A stretch of 64,000 bases of DNA, taken from the NCBI RefSeq assembly GCF_000702585.1, contig NZ_JNIQ01000001.1, positions 1,741,001 through 1,805,000 on the forward strand. The letters are read 5' to 3'. This document shows positions 9,418-16,623 of this stretch, in pieces (the stretch's first letter is position 1; the number at the start of each line of letters is the position of its first letter). The DNA comes from Exiguobacterium aurantiacum DSM 6208 (lineage in GTDB: Bacteria; Bacillota; Bacilli; Exiguobacteriales; Exiguobacteriaceae). The notes below the pieces were generated by a model. That model saw only the letters and a program-made list of their open reading frames with translations, was not told the origin of the DNA and ran no database searches. The position numbers were made by a program, and so were the translations under genes.

Positions 9418-10509
9418 TTGCTGAAGGCGTACAAGTTTCGACTATACCCGACGAAGCCACAACAAGAATACTTCATGAAGACGTTCGGTTGCGTCCGTTT
9501 CGTCTACAACAAGATGCTCGAGGAACGGATCCGACTGTATGAAGAGTCGAGGCTGAACCCTGACGCGAAGCAGAAGCTCCCGACCCCGGCGAAGTATAAG
9601 CCCGAATTCCCTTTCTTGAAAGAGGTCGATAGCTTGTCTCTGGCGAACGCCCAGATGGACTTGAACAAGGCATATGCCAACTTCTTCCGCGACAAGTCTG
9701 TCGGGTTCCCGAAGTTCAAATCGAAGCACGGCGACCGCGCCTCCTACACGACCAACAATCAGAACGGGAGCGTCCGGATCGAGGACGGGAAGGTGAAACT
9801 CCCTAAGATCGGCTTCGTGAAGTTCAAACAACATCGTCCTTTCGAGGGGATCATCAAGTCCGTGACGGTCTCGATGACGAAGACAGGCAAGTTCTTCATC
9901 TCCATCCTTGTCAATCAGGATGACGAACAATGGATTCCCGCTAAAAACAAAGTAGGTATCGACCTCGGGTTAGAGCACTTCGCCATCATGACGAATGACG
10001 AGATGCTTTCAAATAAGATTGATAATCCTCGCTTTCTTCACAAGTCAGAAGAGAAGGTCAAGAAGGCGCAGCGCGCTCTGTCACGTAAGAAGATCGGAAG
10101 CAAGAACCGAGAAAAAGCCAAGCTGATCCTCGCCAAGAAGCACGAGAAAATCGCAAACCAACGTAAAGACTTCCTTCATAAGTTGTCAAAACGAACCGTT
10201 GACGAGAACCAAGTCATCGTCGTGGAGACATTGAAATCGAAGAACATGATGAAGAACCACAAGGTCGCCAAATCGATCGCCGACGTCAGTTGGTACGAGT
10301 TCGTCCGACAGCTAGAATACAAGTGTAAGTTCTACGGACGGACGCTCATCAAGGCCGACCAATGGTACGCATCGACGCAAATCTGCTCTTCCTGCGGCGA
10401 GAAAGGCCAGAAGAAGACGATGGACGTGCGTGAATGGACGTGTGCTTGTGGCGTTCATCATGACCGCGACATCAACGCGAGCATCAACCTGTTGATGTTG
10501 GCTGACTGA
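9418..10509 (+). CDS. tnpB: TnpB RNA-guided nuclease of IS605
   Basis: 363-residue TnpB. RuvC acidic residues are in place: D182 (GIDLGLEHF), E270 (VVETLKSK) and D349/D351 (HDRDINAS). The zinc finger is CSSC with a second pair in TCAC. A TTG at 9418 follows AAGGAAAGGAG by 8 bases and gives a normal N-terminus (LKAYKFRLYP), so it is preferred to the upstream in-frame starts inside tnpA. TnpB proteins cut DNA guided by an RNA read from the element right end; nothing here suggests loss of that activity. Confidence 0.93.
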   Translation: MLKAYKFRLYPTKPQQEYFMKTFGCVRFVYNKMLEERIRLYEESRLNPDAKQKLPTPAKYKPEFPFLKEVDSLSLANAQMDLNKAYANFFRDKSVGFPKFKSKHGDRASYTTNNQNGSVRIEDGKVKLPKIGFVKFKQHRPFEGIIKSVTVSMTKTGKFFISILVNQDDEQWIPAKNKVGIDLGLEHFAIMTNDEMLSNKIDNPRFLHKSEEKVKKAQRALSRKKIGSKNREKAKLILAKKHEKIANQRKDFLHKLSKRTVDENQVIVVETLKSKNMMKNHKVAKSIADVSWYEFVRQLEYKCKFYGRTLIKADQWYASTQICSSCGEKGQKKTMDVREWTCACGVHHDRDINASINLLMLAD

Positions 10510-10632
10510 AAAAACCTTCAGGGCAGGGACTTGCCCGACGAGCTTGGTAAACAACCGTGGCTAGTAAAAGTGCGGTCTTCCCAAGAAGCTCCCACTTCAA
10601 TTTGCGAAGCGAATAAGTGGCGAGTAGTTCAC
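10510..10632 (+). ncRNA. Predicted omega/reRNA scaffold at IS605 right end
   Basis: The region after tnpB can fold like TnpB guide-RNA scaffolds. Hairpin GGGCA/TGCCC lies at 10521-10536. A long-range pairing joins CTTGG (10543-10547) to CCAAG (10581-10585). The terminal hairpin at 10592-10620 has outer arms CCACTT/AAGTGG. The TAGTTCAC end would be the scaffold-guide border, making sequence from 10633 the natural guide. Inferred from family structure; the RNA may begin inside tnpB. Confidence 0.6.
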
Positions 10633-11000
10633 TCGTCATTTGTATCATCGACGTGGAGTCGTGGAAAGAATTTTTCTTATTTTTATGGATGACGATTTGG
10701 GCATCGATATTCGTATCAGTTTATGCGATGGCGTGGTACGTACGCATTAAATATGATACGTCGCCGGATTTCACGGCATCGTTTGGGATCGATTCATTCC
10801 CTGGATGGGAAGCTTTCTTTAGCCAAATGCTCCATGGTTCAAACGTCACACAGAATGCACTGCTTCACGCCCTCTTTTTGTTCTGGATGCGTAAAGACAA
10901 TGCCTGGTATATGTGGTTGCTAAAAGTACCCTCGCTCTTTTTCGTAAGCCTCTTCTTTATCAGATACATTCCGGTCGTCTTTCAGTGGCTCTTCAAGTAA
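10617..11000 (+). CDS. Small membrane protein, 5' end replaced by IS605 end
   Basis: Open frame of up to 127 residues with two hydrophobic stretches (KEFFLFLWMTIWASIF region and a C-terminal VPSLFFVSLFFIRYIPVVF region). The first codons lie inside the right-end hairpin of the IS, and no ribosome-binding site precedes any start, so the native 5' end is missing. Joining 8877 to 10633 restores the frame to an ATG at 8859 (see findings). No family recognised. Likely a gene broken by the insertion, though a GTG at 10617 could permit some expression. Confidence 0.5.
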   Translation: MASSSLVICIIDVESWKEFFLFLWMTIWASIFVSVYAMAWYVRIKYDTSPDFTASFGIDSFPGWEAFFSQMLHGSNVTQNALLHALFLFWMRKDNAWYMWLLKVPSLFFVSLFFIRYIPVVFQWLFK

Positions 11001-11002
11001 AA

Positions 11003-11025
11003 GAGCAAGGCACTTGGCCTTGCTC
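11003..11025. terminator. Hairpin between convergent genes
   Basis: GAGCAAGGC / GCCTTGCTC with a 5-base loop, flanked by A4 on the left; overlaps the stop codon of the minus-strand gene. Probably works as a terminator for the minus strand. Confidence 0.5.
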
Positions 11026-11572
11026 AAATCTTGAACATCCCACGAAATCCACGGGCCGCGTAATACGAATCGGCACCGTTGTGATAAACAAAGGTGTGGT
11101 CATAGCGGCGGTCGCAGAACAAGGCGCCGCCTTTTTGACGAATCGTCTCTGGCGTTACAATCCAACTCGACGTCTTTGAGTCGAACGTACCGAGCGTCTG
11201 CAAATGGCGATACGTCGCTTCGTCAAGTAGCTCGAGCCCCATCTGTTCAGCCAAGGCGATGGCACTCCCATCCGGCTTGTTCTTCTTCCGGCCCGCTAGC
11301 GCCTGCTCATCGTAACAAAGACTACGGCGTCCGCTCGGGCTTTCCGGTGAGCAGTCACAAAAGGCGAGGTCACCGTTTGGAAGTCGAATCACATCCGGTT
11401 CGCCGCCGGTCCGTTCCATTTCAGAGAGTGTGAGGAGCTTGTCCGAATTCGTCTCAAGCTTCGTCACCACGTCTGACCAGACGACATCGGGGTGTCGCTC
11501 GAGGTGGGTGTGAAAACGTGCTTCGAGAATAGCGGTTAACTCGTTTCTCTCTTCAGTTGAGAGGTTGGCCAT
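11024..11572 (-). CDS. DUF4256 family protein
   Basis: 182-residue soluble protein. The motifs GGEPDV, FCDCSPESPSGRRSLCYD, and near the C-terminus GGALFCDRRYDHTFVYHNGADSYYAARGFRG agree with my memory of the DUF4256 family, found in many bacteria with no known function. Conserved acidic, Cys and His residues could bind metal, which is a guess. Single gene, divergent from the next gene on the right. Confidence 0.8.
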   Translation of the reverse strand: MANLSTEERNELTAILEARFHTHLERHPDVVWSDVVTKLETNSDKLLTLSEMERTGGEPDVIRLPNGDLAFCDCSPESPSGRRSLCYDEQALAGRKKNKPDGSAIALAEQMGLELLDEATYRHLQTLGTFDSKTSSWIVTPETIRQKGGALFCDRRYDHTFVYHNGADSYYAARGFRGMFKI

Positions 11573-11660
11573 GATTCTTCACTCCGTTTCAGCAGTTTTT
11601 ATCAGTATAAGATATTTTCATCATCCATTTATAATTCATTGAGCGAAAGGGGAATGTACG

Positions 11661-12488
11661 GTGAACTTTGATGAAGTGAATGTTCAGCATTTAAACGTGC
11701 AGACGTTCCAGACGATTGATTTGTTTCAAATCAAAACGATTTGGTCTGATTGTCTGCTGAATAATTCTTATCGTGTGACAGATTATTCAGAGCTGAACTT
11801 ACATATGACGAAGCAAGAATTACTTCAGCTTCGATGGATTGATTTGACGTTACCGATTGGCATTTATTCGAATGAAAAACTAGTCTTTTTGTATAATTCG
11901 TATCATCGCAAATTATATACAGAAAAAGTTGTGTCCATCGAGCTAGCCGGACACGATGCTTCCTTCCTCGATTTTTTATTAGCACACAGTCAGACATTTC
12001 ATTATCCAGATTCATTCTCTGCACAAATGGAATCACTCTATGATTTTTCGTGGGACAATTTGTGGGACAGCCAATGGAGGGAGTTTTATTTACCGAAGTT
12101 GAAAGAACCTACATCATTTATTACTTATTTGTTGGACACGCTTGGTGCTCAATCATTTCATATCGTTTCATCAAAGAATGAATTTTTGTCCGGTTTTGAA
12201 ATCTGGGCGAAGCGGACGGGATGCGACCATTCGATGGAACGCATCGGGAAATGGATGTGGTCGAAGACATATAAGGTGAGAGGTGAGATATCACAACTTT
12301 CAGAACATTCCTTGCATCAGCTTGTCTCATTAGTAAACCAATCTGAAGAGTGGAAAGGCATTCGATTCCTCATCCCGACCGCGACAGAAACCGTCTCATT
12401 GTTCATCGGAGGCGATTTGACGCAAGGGGATGGGTACGGTGCGTTTCAGTATAAACTTGCGGGAGAAGTGATTTCCAATGAGATTTGA
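11661..12488 (+). CDS. Unrecognised 275-aa protein in AT-rich block
   Basis: 275 residues starting at a GTG preceded by AAAGGGGA at 6 bases. No membrane helix or signal peptide. Rich in aromatic residues; the segment near residue 120 (YPDSFSAQMESLYDFSWDNL) loosely resembles the barstar-type FP..(G)NWDALWD segment, which is a weak hint only. Codon use is plainly AT-richer than the neighbouring core genes, suggesting recent transfer. The next small gene overlaps its 3' end by 11 bp, so the two are probably co-translated. Confidence 0.7.
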   Translation: MNFDEVNVQHLNVQTFQTIDLFQIKTIWSDCLLNNSYRVTDYSELNLHMTKQELLQLRWIDLTLPIGIYSNEKLVFLYNSYHRKLYTEKVVSIELAGHDASFLDFLLAHSQTFHYPDSFSAQMESLYDFSWDNLWDSQWREFYLPKLKEPTSFITYLLDTLGAQSFHIVSSKNEFLSGFEIWAKRTGCDHSMERIGKWMWSKTYKVRGEISQLSEHSLHQLVSLVNQSEEWKGIRFLIPTATETVSLFIGGDLTQGDGYGAFQYKLAGEVISNEI

Positions 12489-12684
12489 AGATTTATTCTT
12501 GTATGACGGGATGATGCACGTGTTTGCTTTCAATTATGACATCGGTCCGAAACGCCTGACGTTCCAGCTGCAACTTCTCGACTATCGGAAGAAACAGAAC
12601 GCCTCTTTTCACGATAGACCGACGATTTATTCGGGTGCAAAATTTCGCAGGAACGTCAAAAAAAGAGCTGCTAAACGCAATTAA
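12478..12684 (+). CDS. Small basic protein overlapping the previous gene
   Basis: 68 residues, with a strongly basic C-terminus (RRNVKKRAAKRN). The ATG overlaps the end of the 275-aa gene by 11 bp and has GGGAGAAG upstream. Overlap suggests a two-gene unit. No family recognised; it could also be the continuation of the upstream protein after a frameshift, since it lies in another frame at its very end. Confidence 0.5.
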   Translation: MRFEDLFLYDGMMHVFAFNYDIGPKRLTFQLQLLDYRKKQNASFHDRPTIYSGAKFRRNVKKRAAKRN

Positions 12685-12715
12685 ACAGAAAACATAAGTG
12701 AAGGGGGTTGATCGT

Positions 12716-13150
12716 ATGGCGATTATTGAAAATGAAAGCTTATTTTTCGAACTTTTCCCTAGAAAATATTCTGAAAAACACGAAGATCCATTCATTTCCT
12801 CTACATTAGGAATAGGAATCGACGGTAAGGGTGTGTTTCATTTTTATGGTGAACTTCTAATGAAGTCTGAATTTGAGGAAATTTTAAGCAACATAGAGGA
12901 AATTTTAAGCAACATATATATGATGTTAAAAGATGAAATAAATAACTTCATTTTCATTCCTGTAGAACCAATTTTTAAGATGCAAGTCATAAAAGAAACA
13001 CTAACACTTTACTGTTGGATATTTAAGTTTCAAACCGGAAAACCTCGAGAACATCGTTTTTATACTAATAAAACGGAAGTTCAGACATTCTATTTGCAAT
13101 TGAAAGAAGAAATGAACAACGTGTTGCCTCCACCATTTCTTCCTAAGTGA
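12716..13150 (+). CDS. Unrecognised 144-aa protein with internal duplication
   Basis: 144 residues from the ATG at 12716, placed 6 bases after AAGGGGGTTG; a GTG at 12698 lies upstream of that site and is less likely. Beta-rich start (LGIGIDGKGVFHFYGEL), then a heptad EEILSNI present twice because of a perfect 21-bp tandem repeat. The general pattern recalls small immunity proteins (WapI-like), but the resemblance is weak. AT-rich like the two genes before it. Confidence 0.65.
   Translation: MAIIENESLFFELFPRKYSEKHEDPFISSTLGIGIDGKGVFHFYGELLMKSEFEEILSNIEEILSNIYMMLKDEINNFIFIPVEPIFKMQVIKETLTLYCWIFKFQTGKPREHRFYTNKTEVQTFYLQLKEEMNNVLPPPFLPK
12875..12916 (+). repeat. 21-bp perfect tandem duplication inside a coding region
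   Basis: Two identical 21-bp units, 12875-12895 and 12896-12916, each coding for EEILSNI. Frame is preserved, so the protein gains seven residues. Confidence 0.9.
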
Positions 13151-13276
13151 TGTTGTATTTTTTTCTGTATCATTAGGAACGTTATCGATGACGTTTGAAA
13201 AATAAATGTAAAGATTTGAGCTGTTACGTTATAACAACGAAGGACACAATAACTGGAAGAGGATGGAGAGGACGCT

Positions 13277-13825
13277 ATGTTACGCTATGACATCAAGGAC
13301 CAGCTTCAACTACGCATGTTCACCATCGATGACGCGGAAGCGTTATTCGAATTGACGATGGCCTCGAAGCCGTACCTTCGCGAGTGGCTCGGTTGGCTCG
13401 ATTATATCGAGACGGTCGACGACTCGAAACGAAATATCGAAGGGCGAATCAAAGGATTGATGGAGACTGGCGGCTATCCAAAATCGTTCGCGATTATGTA
13501 TCAAGGCAAGCTCGCCGGGACGATCGGGTTCAACGACATCGACCGAGGCATCAAGTGCGGAACGATCGGCTATTGGCTCGGTCAAGACTTTCAAGGCAAG
13601 GGCATCATGAGTCAAGCGCTCGAGACGCTCATCGAGTATGGATTCCGCGACCTCGGGCTCAACAAAATCGAGATTCGTGTCGCGACCGGGAACAGCAAGA
13701 GCCGAGCGTTACCGGAACGGTTGGGCTTCAAACAAGAAGGCGTGCTCCGCGACGCCGAATGGCTATACGACCGCTACGTCGACCATGTCGTCTACGGGCT
13801 GTTGCGAGCGGAATGGACCGGTTGA
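13277..13825 (+). CDS. GNAT acetyltransferase, RimJ/RimL type
   Basis: 182 residues with the GNAT acetyl-CoA loop in YWLGQDFQGKGIMSQAL (near residue 95) and the C-terminal LNKIEIRVATGNSKS..PERLGF segment typical of RimL/RimJ enzymes. Related proteins acetylate N-termini of ribosomal proteins or small molecules. GGAGAGGA precedes the ATG. It ends with TGA directly abutting the TAA of the convergent membrane-protein gene. Confidence 0.85.
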   Translation: MLRYDIKDQLQLRMFTIDDAEALFELTMASKPYLREWLGWLDYIETVDDSKRNIEGRIKGLMETGGYPKSFAIMYQGKLAGTIGFNDIDRGIKCGTIGYWLGQDFQGKGIMSQALETLIEYGFRDLGLNKIEIRVATGNSKSRALPERLGFKQEGVLRDAEWLYDRYVDHVVYGLLRAEWTG

Positions 13826-14221
13826 TTATGAGGTTTTGAAATAATGACCGAGCAGTTGATCGATGATGAAAAAGACGGTCGCGCTCAGTACACCGAGTAA
13901 GGACGCGAAGTTGAACAGTCCCGTCTCAAAAATCGATAGGTCGAACAACAGGCCGTATGGGATCACGAACAACCAGCCGCCGATCAAGTGATAGAGGAAA
14001 GACGTCATCCGTTTTGAGCGGAATGGCGTCTTTTCACTGAGGTACCCCGACAATAGCGACATCGTCGTCCCGTACAGAAACACGACAGGGACGGCGAACA
14101 AGGCATAGACGAGGACGCTTTGCCAGTACGGTAATTCGAATGCGTCCGGGAGTACGAGCGGTAAGACGAACGGGATGATGAACAGACTGAACAATGCGGC
14201 TTGAATCTTTTGGAACAACAT
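13826..14221 (-). CDS. Small four-helix membrane protein
   Basis: 131 residues with four hydrophobic segments (about 8-28, 36-60, 80-100, 110-128). ATG at 14221 follows AAGGAGGAG; an upstream in-frame ATG at 14254 would place the ribosome-binding site inside the gene. No family recognised. Its stop touches the stop of the GNAT gene with no spacer. Confidence 0.7.
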   Translation of the reverse strand: MLFQKIQAALFSLFIIPFVLPLVLPDAFELPYWQSVLVYALFAVPVVFLYGTTMSLLSGYLSEKTPFRSKRMTSFLYHLIGGWLFVIPYGLLFDLSIFETGLFNFASLLGVLSATVFFIIDQLLGHYFKTS

Positions 14222-14279
14222 GGCTTTCTCCTCCTTCACATCATCAGTCAACAAACCGACATGTGTTCATGCCGGCTCG

Positions 14280-15275
14280 TTAGAGAATCGTTTTTGAGGC
14301 ATAGAGCATCTCACCGAACTCGGTATACGCCTGTTCATAACGGCGAAGCGAAGACTCTTTATGCATACACGTGACGTTCATACGTTCAATCGGGGTCATG
14401 TCTAAAGCATACGTCTTCAAGACATGGGCGTTCCGCAGCATCGACGGTGTGACCGAGCGGGCGAGACCGCTCCGTTCGTTCAACTGGCGCATCATCTTCG
14501 TGATCATGACGATCGTCAGCTGCTTCGGCTGGTTCTTCGCATACACCCAGCGGAACGTCATTCTTGCGAAATCGAACGAGACGAAGACGGGGTCGTCCGA
14601 GTACCAGCGCGGGCGCACCGGTGTCGGGATGTCGGCGAGGTAGTTCATGAGAAGCGACTGGTCCGCTTGGCTGAGTTTCAAAGTGAATTTGTTGCCGAGC
14701 CGGTCGTAGACGTCGAATTCATGGCTCGCGAGATGCAAATCATTCATTCGCAATCGGATGATGTGGTGGACGCGGAGCCCGTATTTATAGAAGAGCGTCA
14801 CAATCAGCTCATTCCGGTTGACGAGATACGGATGCGCCTGCAGCTGATTCTCGCTAAGGCCGCGCGTCGAGCGGATCGTCAGGATGAGTGTATCGAATTC
14901 GGCCTCTAGCGCGATTTGATCGACGGTGAGCGTATGCGCCGGTTGCGCGTAGTGAAGCATCTTTTTACGAAGCGGGTTCAAAAATGTCGTCAAGCTGTTG
15001 ATTACCGTGACGATGCGGGCGACCGTCGCCTGTTGGTACTGTTTCTCTTCAATTAAAAAATCGTTGACGAACGTCTTCCATGATTCGAGCGGGACGGCGA
15101 GCCATTCCTCTGGCGTGACGAGTTCGACGTTATGGTCATGAAAGTATTTATGCACATCGATCAAGTCGTAGCGATAGCGTTTCAGCGTCGAGGGCTGGCG
15201 GCCGCTCGCACCAAGATGGTATAAATACGTCTCGATATACTCGGGGAGCGCGTACTCTTTTCTTCGTTTCGTCAT
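14280..15275 (-). CDS. Tyrosine recombinase-like protein
   Basis: 331 residues: a SAM-like core-binding N-terminal domain (about 10-105) and a catalytic domain. Active-site candidates are R168 (YKYGLR), K197 (GNKFTLK), R281 (TPSMLR), H305 (CMHKESSLRRY) and Y313. The HxxR histidine is replaced by serine (S278). Fits the XerC/XerD/phage-integrase superfamily. It stands alone, divergent from hflX, with no other phage genes nearby, so it may be a resident recombinase rather than the remains of a prophage. Confidence 0.8.
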   Translation of the reverse strand: MTKRRKEYALPEYIETYLYHLGASGRQPSTLKRYRYDLIDVHKYFHDHNVELVTPEEWLAVPLESWKTFVNDFLIEEKQYQQATVARIVTVINSLTTFLNPLRKKMLHYAQPAHTLTVDQIALEAEFDTLILTIRSTRGLSENQLQAHPYLVNRNELIVTLFYKYGLRVHHIIRLRMNDLHLASHEFDVYDRLGNKFTLKLSQADQSLLMNYLADIPTPVRPRWYSDDPVFVSFDFARMTFRWVYAKNQPKQLTIVMITKMMRQLNERSGLARSVTPSMLRNAHVLKTYALDMTPIERMNVTCMHKESSLRRYEQAYTEFGEMLYASKTIL

Positions 15276-15378
15276 GGACGTCCCTCCTTCTCCTCATATC
15301 GTACCACAAACGGACGTTCTCCATTCCTCGATTCGTGGTAAGATGGGGAATGAGACTTATTAGGAATGAGGGATATGT

Positions 15379-16623
15379 ATGGAACGAGAGAAAGTGATCA
15401 TCGTCGGCTGTCAATTACCGACAGTCGATGATTGGACATATGAACAATCGATGGGGGAACTCGTCGAATTAGTCGACACAGCAAGAGGTGAGGTCGTCGC
15501 CCGGCTCGATCAAAAGCGGCAACAAATCGATCGCCGCACGTTCATCGGAAAGGGGAAGGTCGAGGAGCTCGCCATGCTCATCGAACAGTTCGCACCAGAC
15601 ATCGTCATCTTCAACGCCGAGCTGTCACCGGCCCAATCGAAGAATATTCGCATCTCATTGAACGATCCGGACGAGATGAAATTGATTGACCGGACACAGC
15701 TCATCCTCGACATTTTCGCAGGACGCGCCCAATCGAAAGAAGGGAAGCTCCAAGTCGAGCTCGCGCAGATGAACTACCTGTTGCCACGCTTGATTGGGCA
15801 GGGCACACAATTGTCGCGGCTCGGAGGCGGGATCGGGACGCGTGGACCGGGTGAGACGAAACTGGAAAGCGACCGCCGTCACATCAAACGCCGCATCGAC
15901 GAGATCAAGAAACAGCTCGAAGGGACCGTCGCGCACCGTGACCGTTACCGCGAGCGCCGGAAAGAGAACCGGGTGTTTCAAGTCGCACTCGTCGGTTACA
16001 CGAACGCCGGAAAATCGACGATCTTCAACCGTCTGACGGATGCCGATACGTACGAGCAGGACGAACTGTTCGCGACGCTCGACCCGCTCACGCGCGAGCT
16101 TGAGTTGCCGCGCGGCGGGAAAGTGTTAATTACGGATACGGTCGGGTTCATCCGTGACTTGCCGACGAAACTCGTCGCTGCCTTCCGCTCGACACTCGAA
16201 GAAGTCGTCGGGGCCGACCTCGTGCTTCATGTCATCGACGCGTCGAACCCGCACTACATGAATCAAATCGATACGACCAACTCGGTTCTGTCGGAGCTCG
16301 GCGCGAGCGAGTTGCCGCAGCTCGAAGTGTACAATAAGAAAGACCGCTTGACGGCCGACTTCGTCGGTGGACCACTCGTCATCTCGGCGCTCGACGCTAC
16401 GGATATCGAGACGCTCATCGGTGCGATCGAAGACAAAATCTGTGACGTGTTGACGAAAGTACACGTCATTTTACCGGTCAGCTCGTTCGAGCATTACCAT
16501 CCGGCCAAAGATTCGATGTATCGGCTCGAGGAGAACTTCCTTGATGACGGTTCGGTCGAACTCGTCGGGTATATGAGAGAAGACACGCGTCTATATTCGA
16601 CGCTGAAACAATTTGAGGTGTGA
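15379..16623 (+). CDS. hflX: GTPase HflX
   Basis: 414-residue ribosome-associated GTPase that splits stalled or heat-damaged 70S ribosomes. The N-terminal HflX domain contains IGKGKVEEL and the glycine-rich RLGGGIGTRGPGETKLE segment near residue 155. The G domain has G1 GYTNAGKST (near 206), G3 DTVGF and G4 NKKD. Followed immediately by ynbB as in Bacillus. Confidence 0.95.
   Translation: MEREKVIIVGCQLPTVDDWTYEQSMGELVELVDTARGEVVARLDQKRQQIDRRTFIGKGKVEELAMLIEQFAPDIVIFNAELSPAQSKNIRISLNDPDEMKLIDRTQLILDIFAGRAQSKEGKLQVELAQMNYLLPRLIGQGTQLSRLGGGIGTRGPGETKLESDRRHIKRRIDEIKKQLEGTVAHRDRYRERRKENRVFQVALVGYTNAGKSTIFNRLTDADTYEQDELFATLDPLTRELELPRGGKVLITDTVGFIRDLPTKLVAAFRSTLEEVVGADLVLHVIDASNPHYMNQIDTTNSVLSELGASELPQLEVYNKKDRLTADFVGGPLVISALDATDIETLIGAIEDKICDVLTKVHVILPVSSFEHYHPAKDSMYRLEENFLDDGSVELVGYMREDTRLYSTLKQFEV

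Larger units (their letters stand above)
8878..10632 (+). mobile_element. IS200/IS605-family insertion sequence (tnpA + tnpB)
   Basis: Element with Y1 transposase tnpA and tnpB overlapping in the same direction. Left end carries a compound fold at 8886-8951 (arms GGCGA/TCGCC outside CTCCC/GGGAG). Right end carries a hairpin at 10592-10620 followed by a TAGTTCAC tail, the usual look of IS605 right ends. Exact ends are inferred: this family makes no target duplication and has no terminal inverted repeats. Both genes look complete, so the element may be functional. Confidence 0.8.

Noticed and set aside
14280-15275. Prophage or integrative element marked by the recombinase
   Set aside because: No phage structural, excision or replication genes, no tRNA and no att repeats could be seen in the neighbourhood.
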